From assembly GCA_023387375.1 (NCBI GenBank), contig JAEWIE010000055.1, forward strand, positions 36,125-100,124: a DNA stretch of 64,000 bases, in the 5' to 3' direction. The notes beneath the pieces are model-generated. The model did no database searches and had not been told where the DNA came from. It saw only the letters and a program-made list of their open reading frames with translations. This stretch comes from Bacteroidota bacterium (GTDB lineage Bacteria > Bacteroidota > Bacteroidia > Flavobacteriales > Weeksellaceae). The position numbers and the translations under genes are program-made. Positions 24,773-33,367 of this stretch are shown here, piece by piece. How positions within the stretch are numbered: the first letter of the stretch is position 1; every line of letters begins with the position of its first letter.

Positions 24773-25813
24773 CTATTTTGCGATAGTTGGACTTTGGCTT
24801 CTTGCTTTGGCAAGAAAAGGAATGGAAATAAAACCCATCACAGCCATAATCACGAGTTGTAAGGTGTGAGAGATAAATGCATAAGCCAACCCAATTTCGG
24901 ATCCCTTTTCAAAAGAGCCTCCTGCACTCACAAATAAGGCTCCAATACCTAATTTTACCGCTAAGTGAAAAGCACCTATCCCACCACTAGCAGGGACAAT
25001 CATTCCAAGTGTACCAATGACGATTATAAAAAGCCCATCGGCAGGTGTAAACCCAGCCGTCTCTGGCAATGCAAAACAAACGATGTAAGCGGCGAGATAA
25101 TAACAAATCCAGATTCCAAGAGAATAAAGAAGAAAGAGTCCTGGTCTTTTCAAGCGAAAAATACTTGTCATACCCTGAACTAAGCCGTCTACAATTCCAT
25201 ACAATTTATTAAAAAATGCAATTTTTTGTAATTTACTTCGAAGAGTGAAAAACAAAATGGCGCCAGAGACTAGCAGAAGTCCAATCACCCATAGCCAATA
25301 TCCACTCGTCGTTGATTCCGAGTCTTGCGGGCTAAATGCATATTGAAAAAACGATTGAATGGCATCGTATTTCAAAATCAGGGCTAGACAAAGGAAAAGC
25401 ATCATGCAGAGTAAATCAATTACGCGCTCAAGTATAATAGTGCCAAAGGACTGGTCCACAGGAACCTTTTCGACTCCGTATAGGGCTGTGGAGCGGGCAA
25501 GCTCTCCACTTCTTGGCACTGTAAGGTTCATCAAGTAACCAAAAGATATGGTCCACAGGGCATTCGAATTGGATATATTATATCCCATTGGCTCCAGCAG
25601 TAGATTCCAGCGGATGGCACGAATCCAATACGCCAAAAGTCCAAAAACGGCAGCAAACAAAACCCACAAATAGTTAGCTTCGGCAAAATAACCTTGAATG
25701 GTTTGAAAATCAAGACCTCGAAAGGCAAGCCAAAGAAAAAAAACAGCGACTGCAACGGAAATCCCGATGGTCACTATGGTTTTTAAAAGCGGAGTTTTTC
25801 TTTTCCTTTCCAA
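24773..25813 (-). CDS. Lysylphosphatidylglycerol synthase-like (UPF0104) integral membrane protein
   Basis: Eight or so hydrophobic segments span this 346-aa inner-membrane protein. It has IVPASGGIGAFHLAVKLGI and LTVPRSGELARS, the marks of the UPF0104/AglD-like family. The family includes the flippase half of MprF, but no aminoacyl transferase domain is present, so transport of lipid or polyprenyl-linked material is more likely. The gap to panD is 12 bp, and the two form an operon. Confidence 0.88.
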   Translation of the reverse strand: MERKRKTPLLKTIVTIGISVAVAVFFLWLAFRGLDFQTIQGYFAEANYLWVLFAAVFGLLAYWIRAIRWNLLLEPMGYNISNSNALWTISFGYLMNLTVPRSGELARSTALYGVEKVPVDQSFGTIILERVIDLLCMMLFLCLALILKYDAIQSFFQYAFSPQDSESTTSGYWLWVIGLLLVSGAILFFTLRSKLQKIAFFNKLYGIVDGLVQGMTSIFRLKRPGLFLLYSLGIWICYYLAAYIVCFALPETAGFTPADGLFIIVIGTLGMIVPASGGIGAFHLAVKLGIGALFVSAGGSFEKGSEIGLAYAFISHTLQLVIMAVMGFISIPFLAKARSQSPTIAK

Positions 25814-25825
25814 GTTTTTTTTCGT

Positions 25826-26176
25826 TTAGGTTAACAGATTGGTGTGCTCATTCGGGAAAATAATCTTTGGCTGAAAACTCTGTGCTTCCTCTGGTGTCAT
25901 TTGCGCATAGGCAATAATGATTACAATATCGTTCTTCTGGACTTTTCTGGCTGCAGGACCGTTAAGACAAATCTCACCGGAATTCCTTTTCCCTTTGATC
26001 GCATAGGTGTCAAAACGCTCCCCATTGTTCACATTAACAATATAGACGCGTTCTCCAACCAGAATCCCCGAAGCTTCTAAAAGAGCTTCGTCTATCGTAA
26101 TACTCCCTATATAATCAAGATCGGAGGCCGTAACTCTCACACGATGAATTTTCGATTTAAATACTTCAATTAACAT
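25826..26176 (-). CDS. panD: Aspartate 1-decarboxylase PanD
   Basis: PanD makes beta-alanine from aspartate for pantothenate and CoA. It is synthesised as a proenzyme and self-cleaves at the Gly24-Ser25 bond (YIGSITID), producing a pyruvoyl group. The motif VNNGERFDTYAI and NGPAAR also match. The length of 116 aa is normal. It is the first gene of a two-gene operon with the UPF0104 protein. Confidence 0.97.
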   Translation of the reverse strand: MLIEVFKSKIHRVRVTASDLDYIGSITIDEALLEASGILVGERVYIVNVNNGERFDTYAIKGKRNSGEICLNGPAARKVQKNDIVIIIAYAQMTPEEAQSFQPKIIFPNEHTNLLT

Positions 26177-26581
26177 AGCCGCAAATTTATTAATTTAATT
26201 CTAAAAATCTTTTATAAATTAACCAATTGAATACAAGGCAAATAAGGTTAATTAACATTAATCACACCGCAGGAATTAAAGCGTTTTGTTACGATTATCA
26301 CAAGCAATGGGAAATATACCCCAGCCGCAGGCTCTATATTTAATAATTCGCAATTCAAATATTCAAACTCTGTAAAAATTGAAAACGCTGAACAGTAGGG
26401 TCTTTGGCATAATTTTAGTTACATAGAACACGCATTCCTCAGGGAGACTTGAATTATCAAGTTTCAAGTTTTCCCCTATTAAAAATACAATTTCGATGAT
26501 TTTTTTCAAAAAAATTTGCACAATATCAAAATTGTATTATATTTGCTCTAGTAACAACTAACTTTAAAACAAAATATCGTT
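26177..26581. other. Intergenic region between panD and the HU gene
   Basis: The 405 bp are AT-rich and hold no ORF that I trust. The right end has the HU promoter (26515-26545). Around 26442-26475 there are short ACTTGA/TCAAGT repeats that could form a weak hairpin. A TAAATTTG on the minus strand at 26182-26189 sits so near the panD ATG that it would give a leaderless mRNA; I see no -33 box for it. Confidence 0.5.
26515..26545 (+). promoter_or_regulatory. Promoter of the HU gene, Bacteroidota type
   Basis: TTTG (26515-26518), 19-bp spacer, TATATTTG (26538-26545): a textbook Bacteroidota promoter. Transcription would start near 26552, leaving a leader of about 30 nt before the ATG at 26582. 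Confidence 0.85.
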
Positions 26582-26872
26582 ATGAACAAGTCTGAACTAA
26601 TCGATGCAATGGCAAAAGATGCCGGAATTACAAAAGTGTCTGCAAAAGCAGCCTTAGAATCATTTATGTCTAATGTACAATCTACTCTTAAGAAAAAAGA
26701 TGGTAAAGTTTCCCTCGTAGGATTCGGTACATTTTCTGTAGCTGAAAGAGCTGCAAGACAAGGAATCAACCCTGCAACTAAAAAACCAATCAAAATTGCT
26801 GCGAAAAAAGTAGCAAAATTCAAAGCGGGAGCTGATTTAGCAAATGCCGTTTCTGGACAAAAGAAAAAATAA
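26582..26872 (+). CDS. HU family DNA-binding protein
   Basis: This 96-aa nucleoid protein has the HU/IHF fold: MNKSELIDAMAKDAGITKVSAKAALESF, the VSLVGFGTFSVAERAARQGINPATKKPI arm that enters the DNA minor groove (with the proline at its tip), and a lysine-rich tail. It binds and bends DNA. It is monocistronic with a strong promoter and terminator. Confidence 0.97.
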   Translation: MNKSELIDAMAKDAGITKVSAKAALESFMSNVQSTLKKKDGKVSLVGFGTFSVAERAARQGINPATKKPIKIAAKKVAKFKAGADLANAVSGQKKK

Positions 26873-26893
26873 TCAATTCTGATTTAAAAAAAC

Positions 26894-26924
26894 GAAGCGA
26901 ACTCTAAGGAAGTTCGCTTCTTTT
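26894..26924. terminator. Terminator of the HU gene
   Basis: The arms GAAGCGAACT and AGTTCGCTTC pair around a 7-nt loop, followed on the plus strand by TTTTGTTTT. An A-run at the other side may let it also stop pdxH transcription. Confidence 0.85.
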
Positions 26925-26948
26925 GTTTTGATAGGTTAAATAGAGGTT

Positions 26949-27593
26949 CTAGGGTGCTAATCTCTCTTGTTCCCAGTCACATTTCTCAGTAAGGCGATAT
27001 AAAATACGATCATGAAGACGGTTCGGACGTCCTTGCCAAAATTCTATTTCATAGGGTCTTGCGAGATACCCTCCCCAGTAGCTAGGTCTTTCCACTTGCT
27101 TTCCTTCGTATTGCTCTTCTAATTTGTGAAGCTGGCTTTGCAAAAAGTCTCGATCCGGAATAACGGAACTTTGATGAGATACCAGAGCCCCCAATTGACT
27201 TCCTTTAGGTCTTTGCGAGAAATAAGTATCACTTTGACTCTCTGCGACTTTTTCTGCTCTTGCGCTAATTAGCACTTGCCTTTCCATTGCAGGCCAGAAA
27301 AAATGCAAACTTATTTGCGGATGCTGCTCTATAGCAAGCCCTTTCCTACTGTTGTAATTCGTGTAAAAAATAAACCCCTCCTCAGAATATTCTTTGAGTA
27401 AAACCATGCGCGTTCGAAGCGTTCCATCCGCTTCAAGACTGGATATGGCCATCGCATTCGGTTCTGCTAGACTTCCAAAGCTCTGCGCTTCCGAAAACCA
27501 TGTCTTAAACTGCTGCATCGGATCTTTCTCTATTTGAGTCTCTAGCAGCTCTGATATTTTATAATTTTGACGCCAATCGTGTAGATTTTCCAT
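26949..27593 (-). CDS. pdxH: Pyridoxamine/pyridoxine 5'-phosphate oxidase
   Basis: PdxH oxidises PNP or PMP to PLP using FMN. The stretches RMVLLKEYSEEGFIFYTNYNSRKG, FFWPAMERQVLISARAEKV, YFSQRPKGSQLGALVSHQS and the C-terminal EFWQGRPNRLHDRILYR are classical. The length of 214 aa is normal. It is divergent from the YqgE gene with only about 20 bp between starts, so their promoters must overlap the genes. Confidence 0.97.
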   Translation of the reverse strand: MENLHDWRQNYKISELLETQIEKDPMQQFKTWFSEAQSFGSLAEPNAMAISSLEADGTLRTRMVLLKEYSEEGFIFYTNYNSRKGLAIEQHPQISLHFFWPAMERQVLISARAEKVAESQSDTYFSQRPKGSQLGALVSHQSSVIPDRDFLQSQLHKLEEQYEGKQVERPSYWGGYLARPYEIEFWQGRPNRLHDRILYRLTEKCDWEQERLAP

Positions 27594-27613
27594 ATTATTT
27601 TTTACATTTGATT

Positions 27614-28165
27614 ATGAGTTATTCCTACAAAGGTAAAATATTAATTTCCACGCCTGACCTAAGTGGGGATATTTTTTCCCGATCTTTGGTCCTCTTACTT
27701 GAACATACAACGGACGGTGCATTCGGCCTAATTCTAAACAAGAAAAAAGGGAAATCATTTTCAGCTTCAGACACATTGGACTTAACGAAAGACGCAGTCT
27801 GGTATGAGGGTGGCCCGGTGGAGCCTTCGCGGCATTTCTTTCTAATCAAAGGACAAACAACGAACGAGGACAGCTTTAGAATTAACGAGAACTATTATGT
27901 CACCGAAAACTGGAAATTAGTTGTCAAAGGAATACTGGACGGCGAAATAGACTTACAAAATATCAAATTCTTTGAGGGGTATTCTGGGTGGTTTGCGGGA
28001 CAGCTTGAATCGGAAATTGCACGAAAAGCATGGACGCCTGTCGACATCCACAATTTAGACTACACCACTAGGGACGATGAAAATTTGTGGAAAAAACTAA
28101 TGCAAAACCTGGGTGGAGAATACCTTCTTTGGGCAAACGCGCCTGAGGACATCTCCATGAACTAA
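27614..28165 (+). CDS. YqgE/AlgH family protein
   Basis: This UPF0301 protein has the family opening KGKILISTPDLSGDIFSRSLVLLLEH, followed by GAFGLILNKK, the WYEGGPVEPSRHFFLIK block and the FEGYSGWFAGQLESEI motif. The length from the ATG at 27614 is 183 aa. A TTG two codons earlier is open but not needed. The biochemical function of the family is not settled. Confidence 0.93.
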   Translation: MSYSYKGKILISTPDLSGDIFSRSLVLLLEHTTDGAFGLILNKKKGKSFSASDTLDLTKDAVWYEGGPVEPSRHFFLIKGQTTNEDSFRINENYYVTENWKLVVKGILDGEIDLQNIKFFEGYSGWFAGQLESEIARKAWTPVDIHNLDYTTRDDENLWKKLMQNLGGEYLLWANAPEDISMN

Positions 28166-28202
28166 CTCCACAAAGTTTAACATTTTTTAGCAATCTTATT
28201 GG

Positions 28203-28340
28203 GACTTTTTAAGAGAAAATATCTCTTACTTTGTAGAACAAAATCAGAGTAACTACCCGATTGGAAACTACTTTGAGAGACTTTTTAAGTAAAGTTTAAA
28301 AACCCGGCAAATGACTTATTTCCTAGTTGTTTGTTGGGTT
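28203..28340 (+). other. Intergenic region with direct repeat and weak hairpin
   Basis: The 11-mer GACTTTTTAAG occurs at 28203-28213 and 28279-28289. A hairpin AACCCGGCAAA / TTTGTTGGGTT (28301-28340, with two G-U pairs) could end the YqgE transcript although its T-run is poor. I see no ORF. Confidence 0.35.
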
Positions 28341-28393
28341 TGTCAATTAAGGACAAATCCAAGGCATTTCTGGAGCATCAGTGAACCTACATT

Positions 28394-29230
28394 CTAGTCC
28401 AGCATGGAATTTTTCCATTTATCTACCCATTCTGTAAAGCGCAGATTTGAAAATTCTTTGTTTCGGATTTTTCCCACGCTAAAGAGACCTCTTTCTTCAG
28501 AAATCAACAAAATCTCCTCTGCTTTCTGACTTTCAAAAGCCACAAGCTCCGCCTGTTCTATTTGCGCGAGATTGTTTTTATGGACAAATGTTACGAAGGC
28601 TTCCATCAACGGCGAAATATAAGCTCCTTCTGACTGTTTAGGCACTCTTATCACATCTCCATTTAACAATAGTAGATTGCCTAAAGTCGTGCGCGCTATG
28701 CGTTTGTTTGGATTCAATAAAATAACATCATCCAAGTCATTTTCAAGAGCATAAATCTGCCCATAAATATTTTCACTGCAATGCACTCTAATATTGCTCA
28801 GGAGATTCGTATTCACATTGATCTCCTTGATTAGATCCATTTTAAGAGGTGATTGAAGCGCGATTAGGTGGGTAAGCGGCGAAAAGCCGTACCAAAATTG
28901 TACACTCGCCTTTTCAAGTGGCCCCTCAGTAGATTCCCGATAAACCATGAAATGAATAATTCCTTCTTTCCACTCCTTCTGAAGTATTTCCTTTTGAAAA
29001 AGTTCTTGGAAAAACTCAAGCGTGTAACTTAAAGGTATACTCATTCTCATTTTTCGCATTGAAGCCATTAAAAAGAAATAACTCTCTTCTGCAAAGACAA
29101 GTTTTGAATTGCGGATAAAAAAAGAAACACTTACTGCATCTCCATATAGAAAAGCGCGCGAAGGCGTTGACGAAGAAAGAACCATATCATTATTCATATA
29201 AGTCTCAATAAAGCGAACAAAAATAAGCAT
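28394..29230 (-). CDS. Class IV aminotransferase-like protein
   Basis: The protein of 278 aa has the fold-IV PLP layout: SRAFLYGDAVSVSFF near the N-terminus, MRKMRMSIPLSY helix, and NPNKRIARTTLGNLLLLNGDVIRVPKQSEGAYISPLM toward the end, where branched-chain or aminodeoxychorismate lyases have their ExxxSNIF cofactor loop. The usual catalytic Lys-Glu context is weak, so it may be a divergent or non-canonical member. I keep the start at 29230, because strand FIETYMNNDMV matches the first strand of the family. It lies beside the START-like gene, a frequent Bacteroidota pairing. Confidence 0.8.
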   Translation of the reverse strand: MLIFVRFIETYMNNDMVLSSSTPSRAFLYGDAVSVSFFIRNSKLVFAEESYFFLMASMRKMRMSIPLSYTLEFFQELFQKEILQKEWKEGIIHFMVYRESTEGPLEKASVQFWYGFSPLTHLIALQSPLKMDLIKEINVNTNLLSNIRVHCSENIYGQIYALENDLDDVILLNPNKRIARTTLGNLLLLNGDVIRVPKQSEGAYISPLMEAFVTFVHKNNLAQIEQAELVAFESQKAEEILLISEERGLFSVGKIRNKEFSNLRFTEWVDKWKNSMLD

Positions 29231-29267
29231 TTTAAAGAGGTTTAACGAAAAAACGAGCTCAAAAAAA

Positions 29268-29292
29268 AATGAACGAATTAATCGCTCATTTC
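29268..29292 (-). terminator. Terminator of the START-like gene
   Basis: The arms AAATGAACGA and TCGCTCATTT pair with a G-U mismatch around a short loop; on the minus strand an uninterrupted T-run of nine follows. Confidence 0.75.
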
Positions 29293-29334
29293 TTTTCTTA
29301 CTGTCTTAGCTCTTGGCTAAGGTGAAATATTCCA

Positions 29335-29721
29335 TTATGCAGCTCCTAATTTGATCTGCAAATTTTCGATTAAGTTCTCCCAGTATAGGCGATTTTCATC
29401 CTCAGCTCCTTTTTCGCAAAAATCTGTGATATTTAAAGCCAAATCTTCTGTGATTTCATCAATCACAATGGTCATCTCAAAATAGTTTTTTGTATCCTCA
29501 TCTTCTTCCCAACGGAAACGCACGAAACTCTCTGGTTTGTATCTAATTAATGTAGCTTTTTCCGCAGGACCGCCACTCCAACTAAAATAAAAATCATCTC
29601 CTCTTTCTACCACCTCATCTGCAAACCACTCGGAAAGCCCTTCAGCGCTCGCAAGGTATTCGTACAAAATTTCGGAAAGACAGTGCATTGGATATTCATA
29701 CTGCACTTTCTGCTTGGCCAT
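29335..29721 (-). CDS. START-like domain protein (SRPBCC superfamily)
   Basis: The 128-aa protein with VQYEYPMHCLSEILYEYLASAEGLSEWFADEV, DFYFSWSGG and FVRFRWEEDEDTKNYFEMTI is the Bacteroidota START-like family related to AHSA1/polyketide cyclases. It has a hydrophobic ligand pocket fold; ligand unknown. It has a terminator of its own. No membrane or export signal is present. Confidence 0.88.
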   Translation of the reverse strand: MAKQKVQYEYPMHCLSEILYEYLASAEGLSEWFADEVVERGDDFYFSWSGGPAEKATLIRYKPESFVRFRWEEDEDTKNYFEMTIVIDEITEDLALNITDFCEKGAEDENRLYWENLIENLQIKLGAA

Positions 29722-29801
29722 ATTCTATAATTTCTAATGTGCCGCAATATATAAATTAATTTCTTATTTACACAATAGAAAAAAGATGATTTTTATAGGT
29801 C

Positions 29802-30983
29802 TCAATCTGGCGTTTGGTCAAGAGCTTCAAGCAAAATCTTACAGCCCTCTCTAATTTCACTTTCAGAAATTGTTAAAGGCGGTGAGATCCTAAGATACTC
29901 ATTGCGATACAATTGCCAAAAAACAATAAGTCCATGCTCCATACACGTCTTGGCAACCCTCAAGGTAAAGTCAGGATCTTGTAAATTGACCGCTAGCATA
30001 AGTCCACGTCCATTGATATTCTTAATTTTTGGATGCACGAGTAGGCTTCGGAAGAGCGATTCTTTTGCATCTACCTCTTCCATGAGTCCACTGGTAAGGA
30101 CTTCATTTAGCGTCGCATGGCATGCCGCGGCAACGAGAGGATTTCCTCCAAATGTGGTAATGTGTCCTAGTTTTGGAGAATGACTAAGTGATGTCATAAT
30201 CTCTTTTGAACTCATAAAGGCTCCGACAGGTAGTCCGCCTCCCATTCCTTTACCCATTGCAAGGATATCGGGCACAATTCCATAATGTTCAAAACTAAAA
30301 AGCTTCCCCGTACGTCCAAATCCAGGTTGTATTTCATCCAAAATCAAAAGGGCACCCACCTGTTTGCAGCGCGCTTTTAATTTTTTCAAATACGTGGGAT
30401 CTGGCAGCAAAAACCCTGCGGCTCCTTGAATTGTTTCGAGCAGTACACAAGCGGTTTTCTGTGTGATTTTCTCGAGATCCTCAATTCGATTAAACTCGAT
30501 AAACTCGACAAGCGGGAGTAGGGGTCTAAACTCACGTTTGTGGTATTCATTTCCAGATACAGAAAGAGCTCCATGGGTATTCCCATGATATGAATTTTTG
30601 AATGAAACAATTTCTTCTCTTCCCGTATAGCGTTTGGCTAACTTTAAACTCCCTTCAATGGCTTCCGCTCCTGAGTTCACAAGATAAGTGACTTCAAGCG
30701 GGTCAGGCGTCGAGCGCGCAAGTAGTTCGCAAAGTTTAACGGGCATTTGTTGTGCATATTCCCCATACACCATGACATGCAAATATTTATCCGCTTGCGT
30801 TTTAATGGCCTGAATAATTTTGGGATGAGAATGACCTAGTGTATTGGCTGAAACACCCGCCACAAAATCAAGATATTTGTTATTGTTTGTGTCGTAAATA
30901 TAGGATCCTTCAGCGCGCTCCACCTCAAAGCCAGAGGCAAAGGGTGTCGTTTGCGCTTGGTATTTGAAAAATTCTTTTTGCAT
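29802..30983 (-). CDS. Class III aminotransferase (aspartate aminotransferase family)
   Basis: This 393-aa PLP enzyme has FVAGVSANTLGHSHP, GAEAIEGSLKLAKRYTGR, LLILDEIQPGFGRTGKLFSFEHYGIVPDILAMGKGMGGGLPVGAF (the Lys in MGKGMGG forms the Schiff base) and TTFGGNPLVAAAC. It belongs to the ArgD/GabT-type group acting on ornithine, GABA or similar omega-amino acids. The substrate is not decided by context; no arg genes are near. Confidence 0.92.
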   Translation of the reverse strand: MQKEFFKYQAQTTPFASGFEVERAEGSYIYDTNNNKYLDFVAGVSANTLGHSHPKIIQAIKTQADKYLHVMVYGEYAQQMPVKLCELLARSTPDPLEVTYLVNSGAEAIEGSLKLAKRYTGREEIVSFKNSYHGNTHGALSVSGNEYHKREFRPLLPLVEFIEFNRIEDLEKITQKTACVLLETIQGAAGFLLPDPTYLKKLKARCKQVGALLILDEIQPGFGRTGKLFSFEHYGIVPDILAMGKGMGGGLPVGAFMSSKEIMTSLSHSPKLGHITTFGGNPLVAAACHATLNEVLTSGLMEEVDAKESLFRSLLVHPKIKNINGRGLMLAVNLQDPDFTLRVAKTCMEHGLIVFWQLYRNEYLRISPPLTISESEIREGCKILLEALDQTPD

Positions 30984-31059
30984 AGTGCAAATTTCGGAAA
31001 TATTGGTCTAACAAGGACTATGAAATTCTGAAATAAAATGTCGAATGATGTAGGCCAAC

Positions 31060-32796
31060 TTATTTACGGGTTCGCTTTTCCACCTTAGGTTGGTTTTTTG
31101 CATTTTCTTCTCTTCGTCTTTGTTGCGCCTGTTCGTAAAGAGAATCATCCGATTCGTAGACAATAGGCTCGTAGTTTGGAGAATCCACAAAGATATCTTT
31201 CCAGGTTCTTAATCGATCTTTTGTGTTCCAGTTAAAATCGGGGAAAAATCGCTTTTCCTTGGAGATAAAGGACATTGGGTAGGTATCTGATTTAGCTCCC
31301 ACATTGCAGGAAATAACCTGAACTTTACGCTCTTCAAAAAGCACTTCAATGGTTCCACAAGTAGAAATCACAACACCTAAACGTTCCATTTCTTTGGTCT
31401 TCTCATCCTCAGAATCCGCGTAGGTAATTGCCTGGGCATTACCTAGAGCTTGGGCTAGCTTTATCTCATTATTTTCGTAATAGACCGTAAGGATTCGTCC
31501 TTTCACTTGGTTGAATTCATCCTTAAGATTTAGCGAATCCGCTTTGCTAATTGCAAACCCATTTCCAAGAACTTTAATGGAGTCAATTTCTTCGCTTTCT
31601 GTATTGAAATAAGCTTCAATCTTATCGCCCGTCACTTGCTTAGCCCCACTCCATAAGATCGGACTCCCATTAAGATGAAGGATTCCATCCGTTTCATCAA
31701 ACGAAATGGAATCTGCCCTTGCCTGTGCATTCGATTTAAACATTCGCCCTTTATGGTATGCTCGTAAATAGCTTTTCTTAATTCCCGTGGAATCCAATTT
31801 TTGATACGCTAAAATTCGATCCGCAGAAAAGTACATGGAATCCTTTTTTAAAATCTTAACAGCGTAGGGACTTTGTGTCACCATAGCGGAATCCTTTTTC
31901 TCGTATATTTCGCCATACCCTCCTTTGATATAGCGATTTTCCTGAGGATCATCTAACGTTACATTGTCCTTTGCACGTCCAAAGCCTGTCAATTGATTAT
32001 AATACATCGTATCTCCTGTCAGGACTTTACCGTTGTAATGGATTCTCGAATTTTTATTTAAATAAACTTCTTTGCTGTTCATTAAGTACCTTCCCTGCTC
32101 AGTGTAAACATAATTCGATGGATTCTCTTTATTGATTACGCGAGTTGGTCCAAAAAATTCTGCTGTATTGGTATTTTGATACTGCTTGATATTACTTCCC
32201 TCCACCGTATACTCTGGGTTGTCAATTTTTACATTGCCCGTGAAATCAATAATTTTGGTCGATACATCGTAAGTGGCTGCATTGGTGTACATCACACTTC
32301 CTTCACTAATAATAGTCCCCCCGGTATTAAAATAGGCCTGATTAATCCGACGATCATAATAAAGCGTTTCTGTCTTAATGGTTTGTTTTGGATCTGTAAG
32401 AACTACGTTCTTCCTTGCGATTCCTCTTTCTGTGTTCCCATCATATTCCATCTCCTTAGCCGTAATTACAGAACCGTCTGCATTCTCAAGGCGAACGTTT
32501 CCAATGGCTTTTACGAAGTTTTCATCCTGATACAAAATGACTTCATCTGCCGACAAAATAGATCCTTTGTGAGAAAATTTAACATTTCCTGTAAAATAAG
32601 GATTTCCATCAAATTTCTTTTGGTCTACCTTAAAACTATCAGAATGAATAAGCTGGACATTCTCTGTACTAGCCGCCGTCTGCGTAGACTTTTTAAAAAA
32701 AGGATCTTTAGCCAAAGGGCTCTTTGGCTGGGTAGTAATCTGCGCGGAAAAAATCTGTGCACAGAGAAGTAAAATAAGAACGAGGCCTTTTTGCAT
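31060..32796 (-). CDS. OstA-like (LptA/LptD N-terminal type) LPS transport protein
   Basis: The protein of 578 aa has a signal peptide (LVLILLLCAQIFSAQI) and then repeated OstA-type beta-jellyroll stretches such as FDGNPYFTGNVKFSHKGSILSADEVILYQDENFVKAIGNVRLEN and ITAKEMEYDGNTERGIARKNVVL. These are the periplasmic bridge folds that carry LPS to the outer membrane. It is longer than LptA and lacks the LptD barrel. Its ATG overlaps the stop of the Fur gene by 1 bp, so translation is coupled. Confidence 0.9.
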   Translation of the reverse strand: MQKGLVLILLLCAQIFSAQITTQPKSPLAKDPFFKKSTQTAASTENVQLIHSDSFKVDQKKFDGNPYFTGNVKFSHKGSILSADEVILYQDENFVKAIGNVRLENADGSVITAKEMEYDGNTERGIARKNVVLTDPKQTIKTETLYYDRRINQAYFNTGGTIISEGSVMYTNAATYDVSTKIIDFTGNVKIDNPEYTVEGSNIKQYQNTNTAEFFGPTRVINKENPSNYVYTEQGRYLMNSKEVYLNKNSRIHYNGKVLTGDTMYYNQLTGFGRAKDNVTLDDPQENRYIKGGYGEIYEKKDSAMVTQSPYAVKILKKDSMYFSADRILAYQKLDSTGIKKSYLRAYHKGRMFKSNAQARADSISFDETDGILHLNGSPILWSGAKQVTGDKIEAYFNTESEEIDSIKVLGNGFAISKADSLNLKDEFNQVKGRILTVYYENNEIKLAQALGNAQAITYADSEDEKTKEMERLGVVISTCGTIEVLFEERKVQVISCNVGAKSDTYPMSFISKEKRFFPDFNWNTKDRLRTWKDIFVDSPNYEPIVYESDDSLYEQAQQRRREENAKNQPKVEKRTRK

Positions 32797-33269
32797 TATT
32801 CTTTTTTCCTGCCGTAGAAATAGAGGGAATGCGAGTCTATGTCAACCCCAAAAGCATCTTCAATAGCCTCTTTAATTCCTTGAATTCGAGGGTCACAAAA
32901 CTCAATTATTTCCGCAATCTCACGGTCAGAATTCGGTTTGTAAATCACAAGATGGTCGTGTTGTTTGTCAAAATAAGATTTTTCGTATGAGGAAGAAGTT
33001 AAGGTTTTCTCACCAAACTGATGCTTACGAATAAGTCCTGCGTCTAAAAAGATTTCAATGGTATTGTAAATTGTAGCTTTGGACACATGGTACTTTTTCT
33101 GCATCATTAACAAATACAAATCATCCACATTAAAGTGGTGATCCATATTGTAAATCTCCTCTAAAATCGTATAACGTTCCGGCGTATTTCGAAACCCCTT
33201 ATCTTGAAGATACTGTTTTAAAACTTCTTTGATAACCTGTTTGTTCGAGTCTGTTTGCTTTGCGTCCAT
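32796..33269 (-). CDS. Fur family transcriptional regulator, atypical
   Basis: The N-terminal winged-helix domain is plain: KGFRNTPERYTILEEIYNMDHHFNVDDLYLLMMQKKYHVSKATIYNTIEIFLDAGLI. The dimerisation domain has QHDHLVIYKPNSDREIAEIIEFCDP, where Fur/Zur/PerR usually have HDHLxCxxCG; the CxxC structural zinc pair is absent. It may sense something else or hold only one metal. 157 aa. The stop overlaps the start of the OstA-like gene, so it may regulate or be coexpressed with it. A TAGATTTG -7 box lies at 33286-33293. Confidence 0.88.
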   Translation of the reverse strand: MDAKQTDSNKQVIKEVLKQYLQDKGFRNTPERYTILEEIYNMDHHFNVDDLYLLMMQKKYHVSKATIYNTIEIFLDAGLIRKHQFGEKTLTSSSYEKSYFDKQHDHLVIYKPNSDREIAEIIEFCDPRIQGIKEAIEDAFGVDIDSHSLYFYGRKKE

Positions 33270-33367
33270 TAATAATAATTCTATACAAATCTATTAAATT
33301 AATTTGAGATTAGCCCTAAGGAGCTCGGCTTAAAACTGCCTGAAACCTTTAGGCAATCTTCTCTATT

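Noticed and set aside
26182..26189. TAAATTTG before panD as promoter of a leaderless mRNA
   Set aside because: No upstream box at the right distance; AT-rich DNA gives this octamer often.
27603..27610. TACATTTG just before the YqgE ATG as a promoter
   Set aside because: It matches TAnnTTTG but lies 4 bp from the start codon and has no -33 box; it would put the mRNA start inside the gene.
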